51,471 bases of DNA from Bacteroidota bacterium (lineage in GTDB: Bacteria > Bacteroidota > Bacteroidia > Palsa-965), in NCBI GenBank assembly GCA_003151415.1, contig PLXK01000145.1:40825-92295 (forward strand). The letters run 5' to 3'. Positions 25,398 to 34,483 of the stretch are shown here, one piece after another. Within the stretch, counting starts at the first letter, position 1, and each line of letters opens with the position of its first letter. The position numbers were made by a program, and so were the translations under genes. The notes under the pieces are model-generated. The model ran no database searches and was not told the origin of the DNA. It worked only from the letters and a program-made list of their open reading frames with translations.

Positions 25398-26552
25398 ATG
25401 AAAAAAAGTGCCGGATTGATATTTTTTCTTTTCTTTTTCAATCTCGTTGGGTTTGCCTGTTCTTACACCGAAGGCATGCTTACGGATACGGTAATTCCCA
25501 AAGACAGCACAAAAAAGTCACTGTATTCGAAGTTCACGACTATTTTTAAGGATAAAAGCTTTGTCATTGCTCCCGAAATCGGGGAAAAACCTGAAACGGG
25601 CTTCTCTGGTGGGATCTATTATCTCCAGGTATTTCAGCTTTCCAGAAATGCCGACTCTTCCACCCGAAAATCAAATACCGAATCCTATCTCGACTACACG
25701 GCAAAAAGGCAGATCCTGGCCCAGGTCAAAAACAACCTGATATTCAAGAATGAACGGTTTTTTATCAAGGGCGAAAACTTCTTCAATAAGTTCCCCGACT
25801 TATTCTGGGGTGTGGGAAACCAAACGACTCCGGAGATGCAGCAATCCATTTCCTACAACCTTTTAAGCATCAACCAGCGTTTCCTGGGCAGACTGGGTTC
25901 AAGGTATTTTGCCGGACTTGTTTATCAGTATGTCAATCTGAACACGGTGCAGTATCAGAAAGGGGGAACCCTTGATACCGGAAAGATTTCAGGAGCCGGG
26001 GGCAGTATCACTTCCGGGGTCGGATTTGACTTTCTGTACGATTCAAGAGACAACATTCTGAATGCATACAAAGGGTTGTATGTCGAGTTTTCGAGTTTGT
26101 ATAATACTCCCAGCCTAGGCGGCAATCACTTCTTTACAAATTATACATTAGACATACGTGATTTTATCAATTTTGGAGGAAGACATGTTTTGGCTTTGCA
26201 GGGTCTGATCAATTACAACCAGGGCGATGTCCCTTTCAGGCAAATGGCTTCCATCGGAGGGGATATGATGATGCGGGGTTATTACTTTGGGCGGTTCAGG
26301 GACAAACTGATGCTGGCGGCACAGGCTGAGTACAGGTTTCCTGTCTGGAAAATGATCGGGCTGACAGCTTTTGTAGCCGTGGCTGAAGTGGCGCCCGATT
26401 TTGCGGGCCTGGATCTGTCTGATGTCCATTGGACCACAGGCCTGTGTTTGCGTGTGATGATCAGCAAAAAAGAAAGACTGAATATGGGAATAGATTCAGG
26501 AATTGGTTATAAAACTTCGGGATTGTATTTTAACTCCGGAGAAGCCTTTTAG
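25398..26552 (+). CDS. Omp85/BamA-family outer-membrane barrel without POTRA domains
   Basis: A 384-residue protein with a signal peptide (MKKSAGLIFFLFFFNLVGFA) and then a beta-barrel of the bacterial surface antigen family. The start at 25398 was chosen because the longer frame runs through the promoter. The family hallmark RGYYFGRFRD (VRGF-type loop-6 motif) is present around residue 295, with strand patterns such as LMLAAQAEYRFPV. Only about 50 residues precede the barrel, so there is no room for POTRA domains; BamA has five and TamA three. It faces the gene at 26630-27991 tail to tail, another member of the same superfamily. Such barrel-only proteins are known in Bacteroidota, function unassigned. 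Confidence 0.82.
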   Translation: MKKSAGLIFFLFFFNLVGFACSYTEGMLTDTVIPKDSTKKSLYSKFTTIFKDKSFVIAPEIGEKPETGFSGGIYYLQVFQLSRNADSSTRKSNTESYLDYTAKRQILAQVKNNLIFKNERFFIKGENFFNKFPDLFWGVGNQTTPEMQQSISYNLLSINQRFLGRLGSRYFAGLVYQYVNLNTVQYQKGGTLDTGKISGAGGSITSGVGFDFLYDSRDNILNAYKGLYVEFSSLYNTPSLGGNHFFTNYTLDIRDFINFGGRHVLALQGLINYNQGDVPFRQMASIGGDMMMRGYYFGRFRDKLMLAAQAEYRFPVWKMIGLTAFVAVAEVAPDFAGLDLSDVHWTTGLCLRVMISKKERLNMGIDSGIGYKTSGLYFNSGEAF

Positions 26553-26629
26553 AAGCAAGCCCCAAGCTTTGTCAAGCGGAAAATTCATTTTATCGGATTC
26601 AGCCTCATGCTCGCAGAACCCGGACAGGA

Positions 26630-27991
26630 TTAAAAAACTTCGCCAAGGTTGATGAACAATCCGCCCGATCCGCCGGTTCCCCAGCCATAATCGATAGCCA
26701 CATTGGTATTAGAATGTTTATTCACTTTCACGCGTATGCCAAGCCCGGCTCCGGGCAGAACAATATTGAAGTTGTTGCCGGGCCATTCTGAAACGCTTTG
26801 TGCATTGACAAAAACGACGCCGCCAAACAATCCGTTTCTGGTCATAACAAAACGGTATTCGCTTTCGGCGTACAGCAAGTTTCTTCCCCTGAATCTGCTC
26901 TGTATATATCCTCTGCCAATGTTGGAGTAGGTATCCCATGCGGTGCTTGGCAAGTCCAGATAAGGAGGGTTTCCGTCAAGCGTCAGCCAGGCATAGGTCC
27001 AGAACGCGAGCACACTGTTTTTGTAACCGGGCACTTTGAAATACTTCCTGTAGTCCACCAACAAAGATTGCCAATTCAGGTTGCTTCCCATAAACATGAA
27101 GTTGGGGCGGTAAACCACATTCAGATAGGAGCCCCGCAGCGGATAAATGGGATTTCGGCGGTTATCGAACAGCACATTCAGCGAAGGGCCGGTAGACACG
27201 GAGGTCAAATTTGGATATTTCGGTTGTGTTGCCTTGTTGTAGGTCTGGAAGTCGGTTGTTTCACCTGCAATGCCCGCCTCCTGAATGTTCCAGTGGTAAT
27301 CCAGATTGTACCCCAGACCAACAAGCCAGTCATGCCCGATACTTCTGGAAACGGTCTGGTGAATTGTAATGTATTTGTAATTGAGCAAATCAGCATCGTC
27401 GCTGGTTGTATGTCCTCCCAAACCATAGGTATATTGGGGGTATGCATAAAACCGCCAATCCCCCATGAGGTTAAACTTGTTTCCTTTGGTCCAGATATTC
27501 GACTGGATAGGTAAAATGATTTGCTTGTTTTGGGTGTAACAGAAAAAGGCGTTGACTACCGAAAGATTTGAATGCTCGTCATTGTCGGTATAAAAAGCTC
27601 CGTTTGCGGCAATCACACCTGCAAATCTTGTTTGAAGCGTATAGCCTGCTCCTGGCAGCAGGGAGGTGTGAAGTTTCCCGGATTTGTGAAGGACCGCCGA
27701 ATCTGTTTTTGGAACGGTATCCTCTTTAAAAATCTTGTGTTCGAGTTTTTTGTTTTTGGATAAGGCCAGCCGGACGTAATCCATCAGATCTTTCTGTTCG
27801 TCATCGATGTGTTTGACCAGAGGCGTTCTGGGAATGACAGGACCCTTGTATTTCAAAGGATCGGCATAAATAGTATCGATCTGGGCCTGCGAGAATCCGG
27901 AAAACAAAAAGGCATAAAAAAGCATCAGCAACACCTTGCCATTTCGGCCAAAGTGAATAAAATCAATGCCTTTAAAGGCCTTTTCTGCCAT
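26630..27991 (-). CDS. Omp85/BamA-family outer-membrane barrel, second copy
   Basis: A 453-residue exported protein. The ATG at 27991 is followed by a basic patch (FGRNGK) and hydrophobic core VLLMLFYAFLFSGFSQAQ. A 90-residue, charged, mostly helical-looking linker (about 40-125) precedes the barrel. GRGYIQSRFRGRNLLYAESEYRF matches the superfamily loop-6 motif and following strand; the protein ends INLGEVF with a terminal Phe. Compared with the convergent neighbour it shares the RGY...RFR motif and the C-terminal strand style but is longer at the N-terminus. There are no POTRA domains of recognisable length. Role unknown: possible protein or lipid translocation across the outer membrane. Confidence 0.8.
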   Translation of the reverse strand: MAEKAFKGIDFIHFGRNGKVLLMLFYAFLFSGFSQAQIDTIYADPLKYKGPVIPRTPLVKHIDDEQKDLMDYVRLALSKNKKLEHKIFKEDTVPKTDSAVLHKSGKLHTSLLPGAGYTLQTRFAGVIAANGAFYTDNDEHSNLSVVNAFFCYTQNKQIILPIQSNIWTKGNKFNLMGDWRFYAYPQYTYGLGGHTTSDDADLLNYKYITIHQTVSRSIGHDWLVGLGYNLDYHWNIQEAGIAGETTDFQTYNKATQPKYPNLTSVSTGPSLNVLFDNRRNPIYPLRGSYLNVVYRPNFMFMGSNLNWQSLLVDYRKYFKVPGYKNSVLAFWTYAWLTLDGNPPYLDLPSTAWDTYSNIGRGYIQSRFRGRNLLYAESEYRFVMTRNGLFGGVVFVNAQSVSEWPGNNFNIVLPGAGLGIRVKVNKHSNTNVAIDYGWGTGGSGGLFINLGEVF

Positions 27992-28135
27992 AATCATCAA
28001 GCTTCTATACGAAAGTAATGAAATAAAAAACACACGCAGTAAGCTCTGTTGTTGATTGCAAAATCGGTATAAAATTTGTTTTTCCCCGAATCAATAGCCC
28101 GCAATGGATTATTTAACGACCAAATGGCATTATTT

Positions 28136-28153
28136 GTCTGCCCGCAGGCGGAC
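28136..28153. repeat. Short GC-rich hairpin in the intergenic region 27992-28345
   Basis: GTCTGCC and GGCGGAC (one T-G wobble) flank CGCA. It resembles the small dispersed intergenic palindromes of Bacteroidota genomes, but only one copy occurs here. The rest of this 354-base gap holds no gene I can support. Confidence 0.3.
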
Positions 28154-28345
28154 TGTCGTTCAGAAAAGGGAACATATTCCTTTTCCGCTTCTTTGAATAA
28201 GACGTAACAAATGATGGAGGGTTTAATAAACGGGACGTTTACCGAAAAAGAAACAGCATTCCAGTTTGGTGATTATTCTTTTTGTTTTCAGGTAACCTAC
28301 AACAGACATTTTCGTAGAACCCTACTCATCCCTAATCCATCATCC

Positions 28346-28639
28346 ATGAACGCTCACTACCCTCATCTGGCCTGTATTGAAAAAAGTATCATTGGCGGTT
28401 TGCATTTTCCCTTGCAGGATGTATTGAATTCGGCCGAAACCATTGACCAAAGAAGGGCCGATGCCGAGCGGGGGATGCTGCTTGGAAACAATTACAAGGG
28501 TAAGGTGAAAATCATTTTTGAAGACAACGAAGGAACCAAACAGGTAGAAACAACCATATGGAGTGTAACCGAAACCTGGGTGCTCCTGAAAACAGGTATG
28601 GGAATTCCTATCCGGCGGATATACGAAGTCAGGATATAA
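28346..28639 (+). CDS. Small conserved hypothetical protein
   Basis: A 97-residue cytosolic protein. The ATG at 28346 (MNAHYPHLACIEKS) was chosen over a longer frame from 28211 whose first 45 residues look non-coding. The body (QRRADAERGMLLGNNYKGKVKI, then FEDNEGTKQVETTIWSVTE and GMGIPIRRIYEVRI) looks like a compact small beta-barrel. It is familiar as a conserved Bacteroidota protein of unknown function. No signal peptide or membrane segment. It precedes the acetyltransferase gene by 170 bases on the same strand. No function proposed. Confidence 0.65.
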   Translation: MNAHYPHLACIEKSIIGGLHFPLQDVLNSAETIDQRRADAERGMLLGNNYKGKVKIIFEDNEGTKQVETTIWSVTETWVLLKTGMGIPIRRIYEVRI

Positions 28640-28809
28640 ATCTTTTTTTCTGCGTTTCCTCCCGCTTTGACTTGTCTTGTAAAGCGCTCCCTGAAATTGA
28701 TCCGGCAGGTTTGATGCGGATCTTCCCCTGTCTGATGCCGCGCGAAATTTACCTTGTCTTTTCTCCTTCCTTGCGTTTCTCTCAAATTTTAATTTGTTAA
28801 TTTTAATTC

Positions 28810-29400
28810 GTGAAAGAATCATTTATAGTCAGACTGGCCGAAGAAAAGGACCACCAGGCGATCCTCGCCATTTATAGACCATTCATCACCGAAACGGCCA
28901 TCACCTTCGAGTACGATGTGCCCGGACGGCCTGAATTTTCAAACAAAATACAGAGCACCCTGGAAGGTTTTCCCTGGCTTGTGTGCGAATTGGGGAACGA
29001 GGTGGTGGGGTATGCCTATGCCTCCAAACACCGCGACCGTGCAGCCTATCAATGGTCAACAGAATCTTCGGTGTACGTTCGCCCAGGCCTCCACAAAAAA
29101 GGAATTGGCAGGGCCTTGTACGCGGTTCTGTTTGAAATTCTGGGCATGCAGGGATTTGTGAATGTGTATGCGGGCATTACCCTTCCGAATGCGAAGAGTG
29201 AAAAATTTCACGAAGCCATTGGTTTCAGAATCGTCGGAGTTTATCCGGGCATCGGTTATAAGCTGGGAAGCTGGTACAGCGTAAAGTGGATGGAGCTTGC
29301 CCTTTCGGGCCGTCAAACAGAGCCTGCCGTTCCAATACCGTTCAGTGAACTCAGAAATACGGAAAAGTGCAGTTCCGCACTTGGAAGGGTGTTTCGGTAA
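28810..29400 (+). CDS. GNAT N-acetyltransferase, phosphinothricin/methionine-sulfone type
   Basis: A 196-residue acetyl-CoA-dependent transferase of the PAT/MnaT/YncA group. FVVRLA-like first strand, then DHQAILAIYRPFITETAITFEYD (typical opening of the group), GYAYASKHRDRAAYQWSTESSVYV (substrate loop and beta-4) and RPGLHKKGIGRALYAVL, the acetyl-CoA pyrophosphate loop (about 96-112). FHEAIGFRIVGVYPGIGYKLG forms the end. A GTG at 28810 is used as start because it sits directly before the conserved first strand; no upstream ATG is in frame. The last 30 residues extend past the domain. Likely detoxifies or acetylates small amino-group metabolites; substrate unknown. Confidence 0.88.
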   Translation: MKESFIVRLAEEKDHQAILAIYRPFITETAITFEYDVPGRPEFSNKIQSTLEGFPWLVCELGNEVVGYAYASKHRDRAAYQWSTESSVYVRPGLHKKGIGRALYAVLFEILGMQGFVNVYAGITLPNAKSEKFHEAIGFRIVGVYPGIGYKLGSWYSVKWMELALSGRQTEPAVPIPFSELRNTEKCSSALGRVFR

Positions 29401-29427
29401 GAGCAGGTGAACGTTCCGCTGATTGGG

Positions 29428-30177
29428 TCAATAATGATTTCCAAGAACGAATCCAAAAACAGCCTCGATGCCATAGCCCGTTACCTTGGACGCCCAGGGT
29501 GGATTTGCTGTTGCCGTGCTGCTGCTCGCGTTCCAGTTTCCGCTTAAAACATCGATGTGATAACTTGCCTTCACGCCAACGGAGATGGCCCCGAAATTAA
29601 ATCTCGGATAAACGGTAAGCTGAGGAGCAAAATACGGTTTGGAGTAAACCGGATCGGCAGTGGTTACGCCCTGGGCTGTTGTTCTCAGCCGAAGCATGCC
29701 TCCCTGAAAACCGCCGCAGATCATCAGGTCAAAATTTACATTGTGCGGGAAAAGATCCATGCCGGCGCCAAATCCGGCGCCAAAACCGGAAAGTTTCGTG
29801 TTGATGCTGCTGGTAAAAGCAATCGACTGCGGAATCATGTAATTCAAATCCACATTGCAATCGAGGGCTCCGAATTTGCGGATGTGCAGCGGAAAATTGC
29901 CGGAGACTCCCGCCGAAAGAAGATTGTATTTGAACTCTTTGCCCGTGCTTGCATTCATGCTTTCATTCATGGTGCCCAGATCGGTTGACATCAATCCAAG
30001 GCGGAGTGAAAGGCTGGGGTAATATGTAACCGATCCTTTTTTATACAAGACATTCGGCACGGAACAGGGAATGCCCGCCGTCTTGGAAAGGGAATCGCCG
30101 GCCAACGGTTCGGCAGATAGTGAGCCGCTCAGAAAAAAAAGAGAACAGAGTCCGGAAAAAATAAATCTGGATGTCAT
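29428..30177 (-). CDS. Predicted outer-membrane beta-barrel protein
   Basis: A 249-residue exported protein with signal peptide MTSRFIFSGLCSLFFLSGSLSA, then alternating hydrophobic/polar strands rich in Gly and aromatic residues (VTYYPSLSLRLGLMS, LSGFGAGFGAGMDLFP, FAPQLTVYPRFNFGAISVGVKASYHID). It ends VFGFVLGNHY. This fits a small 8- to 10-strand barrel of the OMP_b-brl kind. Convergent with the acetyltransferase gene 28 bases away; upstream 213 bases separate it from the LytTR regulator gene. No specific function recognised. Confidence 0.7.
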   Translation of the reverse strand: MTSRFIFSGLCSLFFLSGSLSAEPLAGDSLSKTAGIPCSVPNVLYKKGSVTYYPSLSLRLGLMSTDLGTMNESMNASTGKEFKYNLLSAGVSGNFPLHIRKFGALDCNVDLNYMIPQSIAFTSSINTKLSGFGAGFGAGMDLFPHNVNFDLMICGGFQGGMLRLRTTAQGVTTADPVYSKPYFAPQLTVYPRFNFGAISVGVKASYHIDVLSGNWNASSSTATANPPWASKVTGYGIEAVFGFVLGNHY

Positions 30178-30390
30178 AAGCCTGGATTTGTGTCAGCGTT
30201 TAATTTCAACCGGTATGCACAGGACAGTTCTGCAAATTCATTTGCCTGCAGAATGAGTCAGGTTCCGGAAAAAAGGATGTGTGTTGGATGTTGATGAATC
30301 AAATGTAATGAAAATTGTCTTTCGGAGTCAAAGACAAGGGGCTGATTGCGCCCTGAGGACAAATGACCGGCGGACGGGCAGCCATTTATT

Positions 30391-31134
30391 TTATCCAAGA
30401 AGTTCGAGAAGCTCTTTTTTCTTGTCACGGGAGACTTCAACGTTTGCTCCGTCGCACATGACCAAAATGCCTCCGACGCCTTTGATGTATTTCTCCACGT
30501 ATTTCAGATTCACCAGGTGGGTATTGTGAACGCGAAAAAAATTATAGCCGGAAAGGGCCTGTTCATATTCTTTTAACGTTTTTGAGGAGGTCACCTTTTT
30601 TGCATTGAGCTGGTGGATGTCCGAGTAATTTCTGTCGGCCGAGATCCGGATGATATTGTCTATTTCCAGGTAAATGATTCCCTCCATGGAAGGCACTGCC
30701 AGTTTTTGCAGGTTGTTTTCTTTGACAAGATGGGCCAGAAAGGTTTCTATTTTTGACAGACCCGGTGTGCTGAGTTTTACTTTTTCTTCCACTCTTTGTA
30801 TGGCCGTGACCAGTTCCTCTACGTCCACCGGTTTTAAAAGATAGTCGAGTGCATTGTGCTTGATTGCTTTGAGGGCATAATGATCATAGGCGGTGGTGAA
30901 AATGACAGAAAACGGAACATCGATGGTTTTGGCAAGAACATCAAAGCCATTTAAATGCGGCATTTCAATATCCAGAAATACAATATCGGGTTTGTGCTTT
31001 CTGATTTCCTCCTCCGCCTTGAGTGAATTGTTGATGACCGAAATTACATGAACGGATTTGCAATGCCGGCCCAGAGCCAACTGAAGTGTTTCAGCACAAT
31101 TTACTTCATCGTCGATGATGATACAGTTCAACAT
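30391..31134 (-). CDS. LytTR-family response regulator
   Basis: A 247-residue cytosolic transcription regulator. The receiver domain (1-120) has the acidic pocket IIIDDE at 5-10, phospho-acceptor Asp55 in FLDIEMPHLNG, Thr80 in FTTAYD and Lys101 in LLKPVD. A LytTR DNA-binding domain follows (about 140-245), with the motifs LEIDNIIRISADRNYSDIH, KTLKEYEQAL, FFRVHNTHLVNLKYVEKYIKG and VSRDKKKELLELL. It lies directly downstream of the kinase gene on the same strand with 137 bases between. The two form a LytS/LytR-type two-component pair. Targets unknown. Confidence 0.95.
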   Translation of the reverse strand: MLNCIIIDDEVNCAETLQLALGRHCKSVHVISVINNSLKAEEEIRKHKPDIVFLDIEMPHLNGFDVLAKTIDVPFSVIFTTAYDHYALKAIKHNALDYLLKPVDVEELVTAIQRVEEKVKLSTPGLSKIETFLAHLVKENNLQKLAVPSMEGIIYLEIDNIIRISADRNYSDIHQLNAKKVTSSKTLKEYEQALSGYNFFRVHNTHLVNLKYVEKYIKGVGGILVMCDGANVEVSRDKKKELLELLG

Positions 31135-31199
31135 AAATTTTTTGTTTTGAGGCTTTCCGAAAAATCTTTACCAAACCAATGAAAGAGATGAACCCTGAG

Positions 31200-31249
31200 C
31201 CCGGAGAAGCACCGGGTATCGCGAAGTTCACCTTCACGAGAACTTAGCG
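31200..31249 (-). promoter_or_regulatory. Two hairpins between kinase and regulator genes
   Basis: CCCGG/CCGGG (31200-31204 and 31212-31216) and CGCGAAGTTC/GAACTTAGCG (31220-31229 and 31240-31249, nine of ten pairs). No T-run on the minus strand follows, so they are not clear terminators; they may tune read-through or mRNA stability. Confidence 0.35.
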
Positions 31250-31271
31250 TTTTATGAATTGGATATCCCAA

Positions 31272-34226
31272 TCATTTTATAATGTTCAAAGGTATAAATA
31301 TTTCTACAGTAGTTCCTGCCCCCGTACCCTTATCGTCGTATTTGTCCTTCAGCTGAACACTTAGATTGCTCTGGTACAGTGCATTTAAATGTTCAAGTCT
31401 TTCTTTGGTTATCGAGAGTCCCACAGAGCGGTGTTTTTTGGCTCCTTTTATTTCCATCGATTTCTTTCTTCCGATACCGTTGTCATCAATAGTACATTTT
31501 AAAAAACCGTTTGATTTTGCAACCCGGATGACGAGTTCCCCTTGTTTGTCCTCCAGGTGCATCAGTCCGTGCCAGATGGCATTTTCCACATAGGGCTGGA
31601 TGATCAGCGGAGGAACCTGTATGGATCCCGCATCGATGCCTTCTTCGAGAATAAATTTGTATTCGAATTTGGATGAAAAACGAAGGCGTTCCAGTTCTAT
31701 GTAAAGACCCAGTGTCTGCATTTCCATTTCCAGTGTGATGTATTCATGGGTGGAATTGATCAGCACGTTTCGGATAAGTTTTGAAAATTTGGAGAGATAG
31801 CGGTCTGCCTCTTCCGGATTGTTTTTCCAGATAAAGTGCTGGATAGAGGCAATGCAATTGAATATAAAATGCGGATTCATCTGTGCCTTGAGCGCTTTCA
31901 GTTCCATTTCGGCAATTCTCCTGCTCACCTCGGCGCTCCTGATTGCGCTTTCTTTCAGAATTTGCAAGCGCTTGCGGATGATAACAACAATGAGGGTCAA
32001 TGTCACTGCCGAAACAAGTCCGATGAACCAGCGCTCACTCCAAAAAGGCAAGGCAATGTAAAAATGGAGCAGGGCTGGTTTTATGCTTGTGCTTCCGTCA
32101 TAACCGATGGCGTACACGATAAAGGTGTAGTTTCCATTCGGAAGGGTGGTGTATTGAATCGATAAATTTCGGGTGTAATTCCACGTCGAATCCAAACCCT
32201 TGAGCATGTATTTGTATTCCATGCCGGAATTTCTCTTGTATGAAAGGCCGATAAAACTTATCCGGATGTAATTTTCAAAATGCTTCAATTCGAAATGGTT
32301 GCGGATTTCCTTCTTGTCGTTGTTGATCGCCAGTTCGGTCAAATAAACCGGAGGCGGAGATTTCCTGAGTAAGGCATGGATGACGTTGAAAAAGACAATG
32401 CCCTGATTGGTTGCCGCCCACAAGTCATTTCCGGTTCTTACGACCTGGTTGATTTCATTTGAAAGCAAACCGTCGTTTGCCGAGTACGTTTCGCAAACAT
32501 AATCGCCCCAGCTTTTTTCAATGAGCTTGCAGATGCCTTTATTGGTTCCCACCCAGATGATGCCTTGCTTGTCGATACAAATGGATTTACAGGTATTGCT
32601 TGAGAGGCCCTGTTTTTTGGTAATATTGACAACCTTGTTTTTTTTCCTGAGAATAAGACCGACGTCTTTGGTTGCGAACAGCCAGGTGCCATCAGGTGTT
32701 GTCTGAATATCTTCAATCCTGTTTTTGAACAGGGGCAGGCTGTCGCCCAGGTAACTGAGTGTTGAATCGCTGTATTTCCAGAGGCCATTTACACAACCCA
32801 GCCAGACATCGCCACGCAAGCTGCAGTACAGAGAAAGGATCCGGGATTTGATTTCTATTTTCTGAACCACCTTGCCTGTTTTTGTGTTGATGCGCATCAA
32901 ATTCATGTAATTGCCGCCCCACAAATCACCCTTTGAATTGGATGCAAAACACTTCACTGCAATGGGATTGTTGCCCTCTGAAATATTCAGGGCTTTGTTC
33001 GGGTGATCCAAATTCAGGATGTCGGAAAAATTCGAGCCCACCAAAAATGAGTGGTCAGGCCCTCTGAGCAATTTGTAAATATAAGTTTGGGTAGGTTTTT
33101 TGTGGTAGGAAGAAAGCGGACTGATTTTTTCCTTGTCCACCACATCGATACTCCCAACCGCTGTGCCGGCGTAGATGCTTGATGAGTCGCGGGCAAGAAT
33201 GGTTAAAACTTTATTGTCCTGCAATCCGTTTTCTTTGTCGAAATACAACAAACCTGTTGAAGAAAGATAATACACTCCATTCTCAAGTGTGGTAAACCAG
33301 AATCCGCCTTCGGTGTCCTGATGAATATTGGTAACGGAAAGTCCTTTTAAATAGTGGAGCGGTTTTTTTTGGAGAAGATCGCCGTGTTCATAAAAGAATA
33401 CGCCGTTTTTGTTGTATCCCATCCAGATGCCGTTGTCTCTGTCTTCATAGACGGTAAGCGGATATAACGGAACGCTGAAACATTCGCGTTTGTCGTCTTT
33501 CAGAAAAACCACCTCTCTTTCTCCGGTAACAGCAAAGCCGCGTGTTTGTGTTCTCGTTATGACAGTCTGGGGCCTGAGAAAATCCGGCCCGGTTAGCGGG
33601 TGCAAGGGGCTTGTCTTTGAGCAAAGCATAAATGGCTTGTCTTGCTTCTCCTTTTTCTTTTCCAAATTCGTTCCCCAGATAAAACCTGTTCCGTCTACAT
33701 CGAGAAGATAAGCGCTGCCATGGGTATTGCAGGCATACGTAAAGTTGGCGTCCAGATACGGAGGAGATATTTTGAAATACCCTTTCCCATGAATCAGTCC
33801 GCACCAAATCGTATCGCCCTTGTCCAGATAAATTGTACAGATAATGGAATTTTGCATGGCTTTTCCGATGGCTGTGTTGGCCTGGATTTCGATGATGCGG
33901 TCGTGATCCAGATAAGCCAGTTTGCCGGACATGCTGCGGAACCAGATTCGTCCCTTTTGGTCTTCAAAAGCGCCAAATACGGTATTGTCGGGAAGGCCGT
34001 TTTCGGCGGAATAGGTGCGAAAGGAATATCCATCATAACGGCATACGCCGGCATCTGTGCAAAACCACATGAAACCTTTGCTGTCCTGCATGACAGAATA
34101 AACTTCCGAACTGGGCAAGCCGTCTTTTACCTGAAAATTTCTGAATGCAGGCTGCTGAGCCCGAGCCGGCATCGGGGCAAACAGAAGGCACGTCATAAAA
34201 AAGAAAAGACGGATTTGAAAAGTCAC
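31272..34226 (-). CDS. LytS-type sensor histidine kinase with Reg_prop beta-propeller
   Basis: A 984-residue membrane sensor kinase. A GTG start at 34226 keeps the complete signal peptide (to about 24, ending ARAQ); an ATG at 34196 would remove its basic end. The periplasmic part has Reg_prop propeller repeats (for example LPSSEVYSVMQDSKGFMWF, then ENGLPDNTVFGAFEDQKGRIWF, and GIIWVGTNKGIC near 570), followed by a Y_Y_Y domain (about 650-725, with YKYMLKGLDSTWN and LPNGNYTFIVYA). One transmembrane helix lies at about 733-751. The kinase core is His_kinase (PF06580 type) with NPHFIFN (His786) and an ATPase domain with YVENAIWHGL and DNGIG. There is no fused receiver, so it is not a hybrid; its partner is the LytTR regulator downstream. 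In Bacteroidota similar propeller sensors often sense glycan fragments; the signal here is unknown. Confidence 0.95.
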   Translation of the reverse strand: MTFQIRLFFFMTCLLFAPMPARAQQPAFRNFQVKDGLPSSEVYSVMQDSKGFMWFCTDAGVCRYDGYSFRTYSAENGLPDNTVFGAFEDQKGRIWFRSMSGKLAYLDHDRIIEIQANTAIGKAMQNSIICTIYLDKGDTIWCGLIHGKGYFKISPPYLDANFTYACNTHGSAYLLDVDGTGFIWGTNLEKKKEKQDKPFMLCSKTSPLHPLTGPDFLRPQTVITRTQTRGFAVTGEREVVFLKDDKRECFSVPLYPLTVYEDRDNGIWMGYNKNGVFFYEHGDLLQKKPLHYLKGLSVTNIHQDTEGGFWFTTLENGVYYLSSTGLLYFDKENGLQDNKVLTILARDSSSIYAGTAVGSIDVVDKEKISPLSSYHKKPTQTYIYKLLRGPDHSFLVGSNFSDILNLDHPNKALNISEGNNPIAVKCFASNSKGDLWGGNYMNLMRINTKTGKVVQKIEIKSRILSLYCSLRGDVWLGCVNGLWKYSDSTLSYLGDSLPLFKNRIEDIQTTPDGTWLFATKDVGLILRKKNKVVNITKKQGLSSNTCKSICIDKQGIIWVGTNKGICKLIEKSWGDYVCETYSANDGLLSNEINQVVRTGNDLWAATNQGIVFFNVIHALLRKSPPPVYLTELAINNDKKEIRNHFELKHFENYIRISFIGLSYKRNSGMEYKYMLKGLDSTWNYTRNLSIQYTTLPNGNYTFIVYAIGYDGSTSIKPALLHFYIALPFWSERWFIGLVSAVTLTLIVVIIRKRLQILKESAIRSAEVSRRIAEMELKALKAQMNPHFIFNCIASIQHFIWKNNPEEADRYLSKFSKLIRNVLINSTHEYITLEMEMQTLGLYIELERLRFSSKFEYKFILEEGIDAGSIQVPPLIIQPYVENAIWHGLMHLEDKQGELVIRVAKSNGFLKCTIDDNGIGRKKSMEIKGAKKHRSVGLSITKERLEHLNALYQSNLSVQLKDKYDDKGTGAGTTVEIFIPLNIIK

Positions 34227-34412
34227 TGAGTTTGAAAATTTGTTTCATCAAGTGCCCTTTCCTGATCAGGCGCCCGGAGGTCAATCGTTTTAAGCACAGT
34301 TCGGATATTCTGCCTGGGATATATCCTAGCAAGCCGCCAGGCAAACGCCTGGCATGTAAAAGAACCAAAATTAATGGAAAATCCTTCAGGAGGGAAAGAA
34401 CGGCAATTATGT

Positions 34413-34448
34413 GAAAAGGCAGAACCCGACACTGTGTGGGGTCCTGCC
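34413..34448 (-). terminator. Intrinsic terminator after the DUF2911/TPR gene
   Basis: On the minus strand GGCAGGACCC pairs with GGGTTCTGCC (arms at 34439-34448 and 34418-34427, one mismatch), with TTTT next (34414-34417). It lies 36 bases past the stop at 34484. Confidence 0.6.
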
Positions 34449-34483
34449 TGAGGGGAGGTTGAAGGATAACGCAGTAAAAAAAA

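Noticed and set aside
33642-34229. 195-codon plus-strand frame opposite the sensor kinase
   Set aside because: Antisense to the Reg_prop region; no recognisable protein features.
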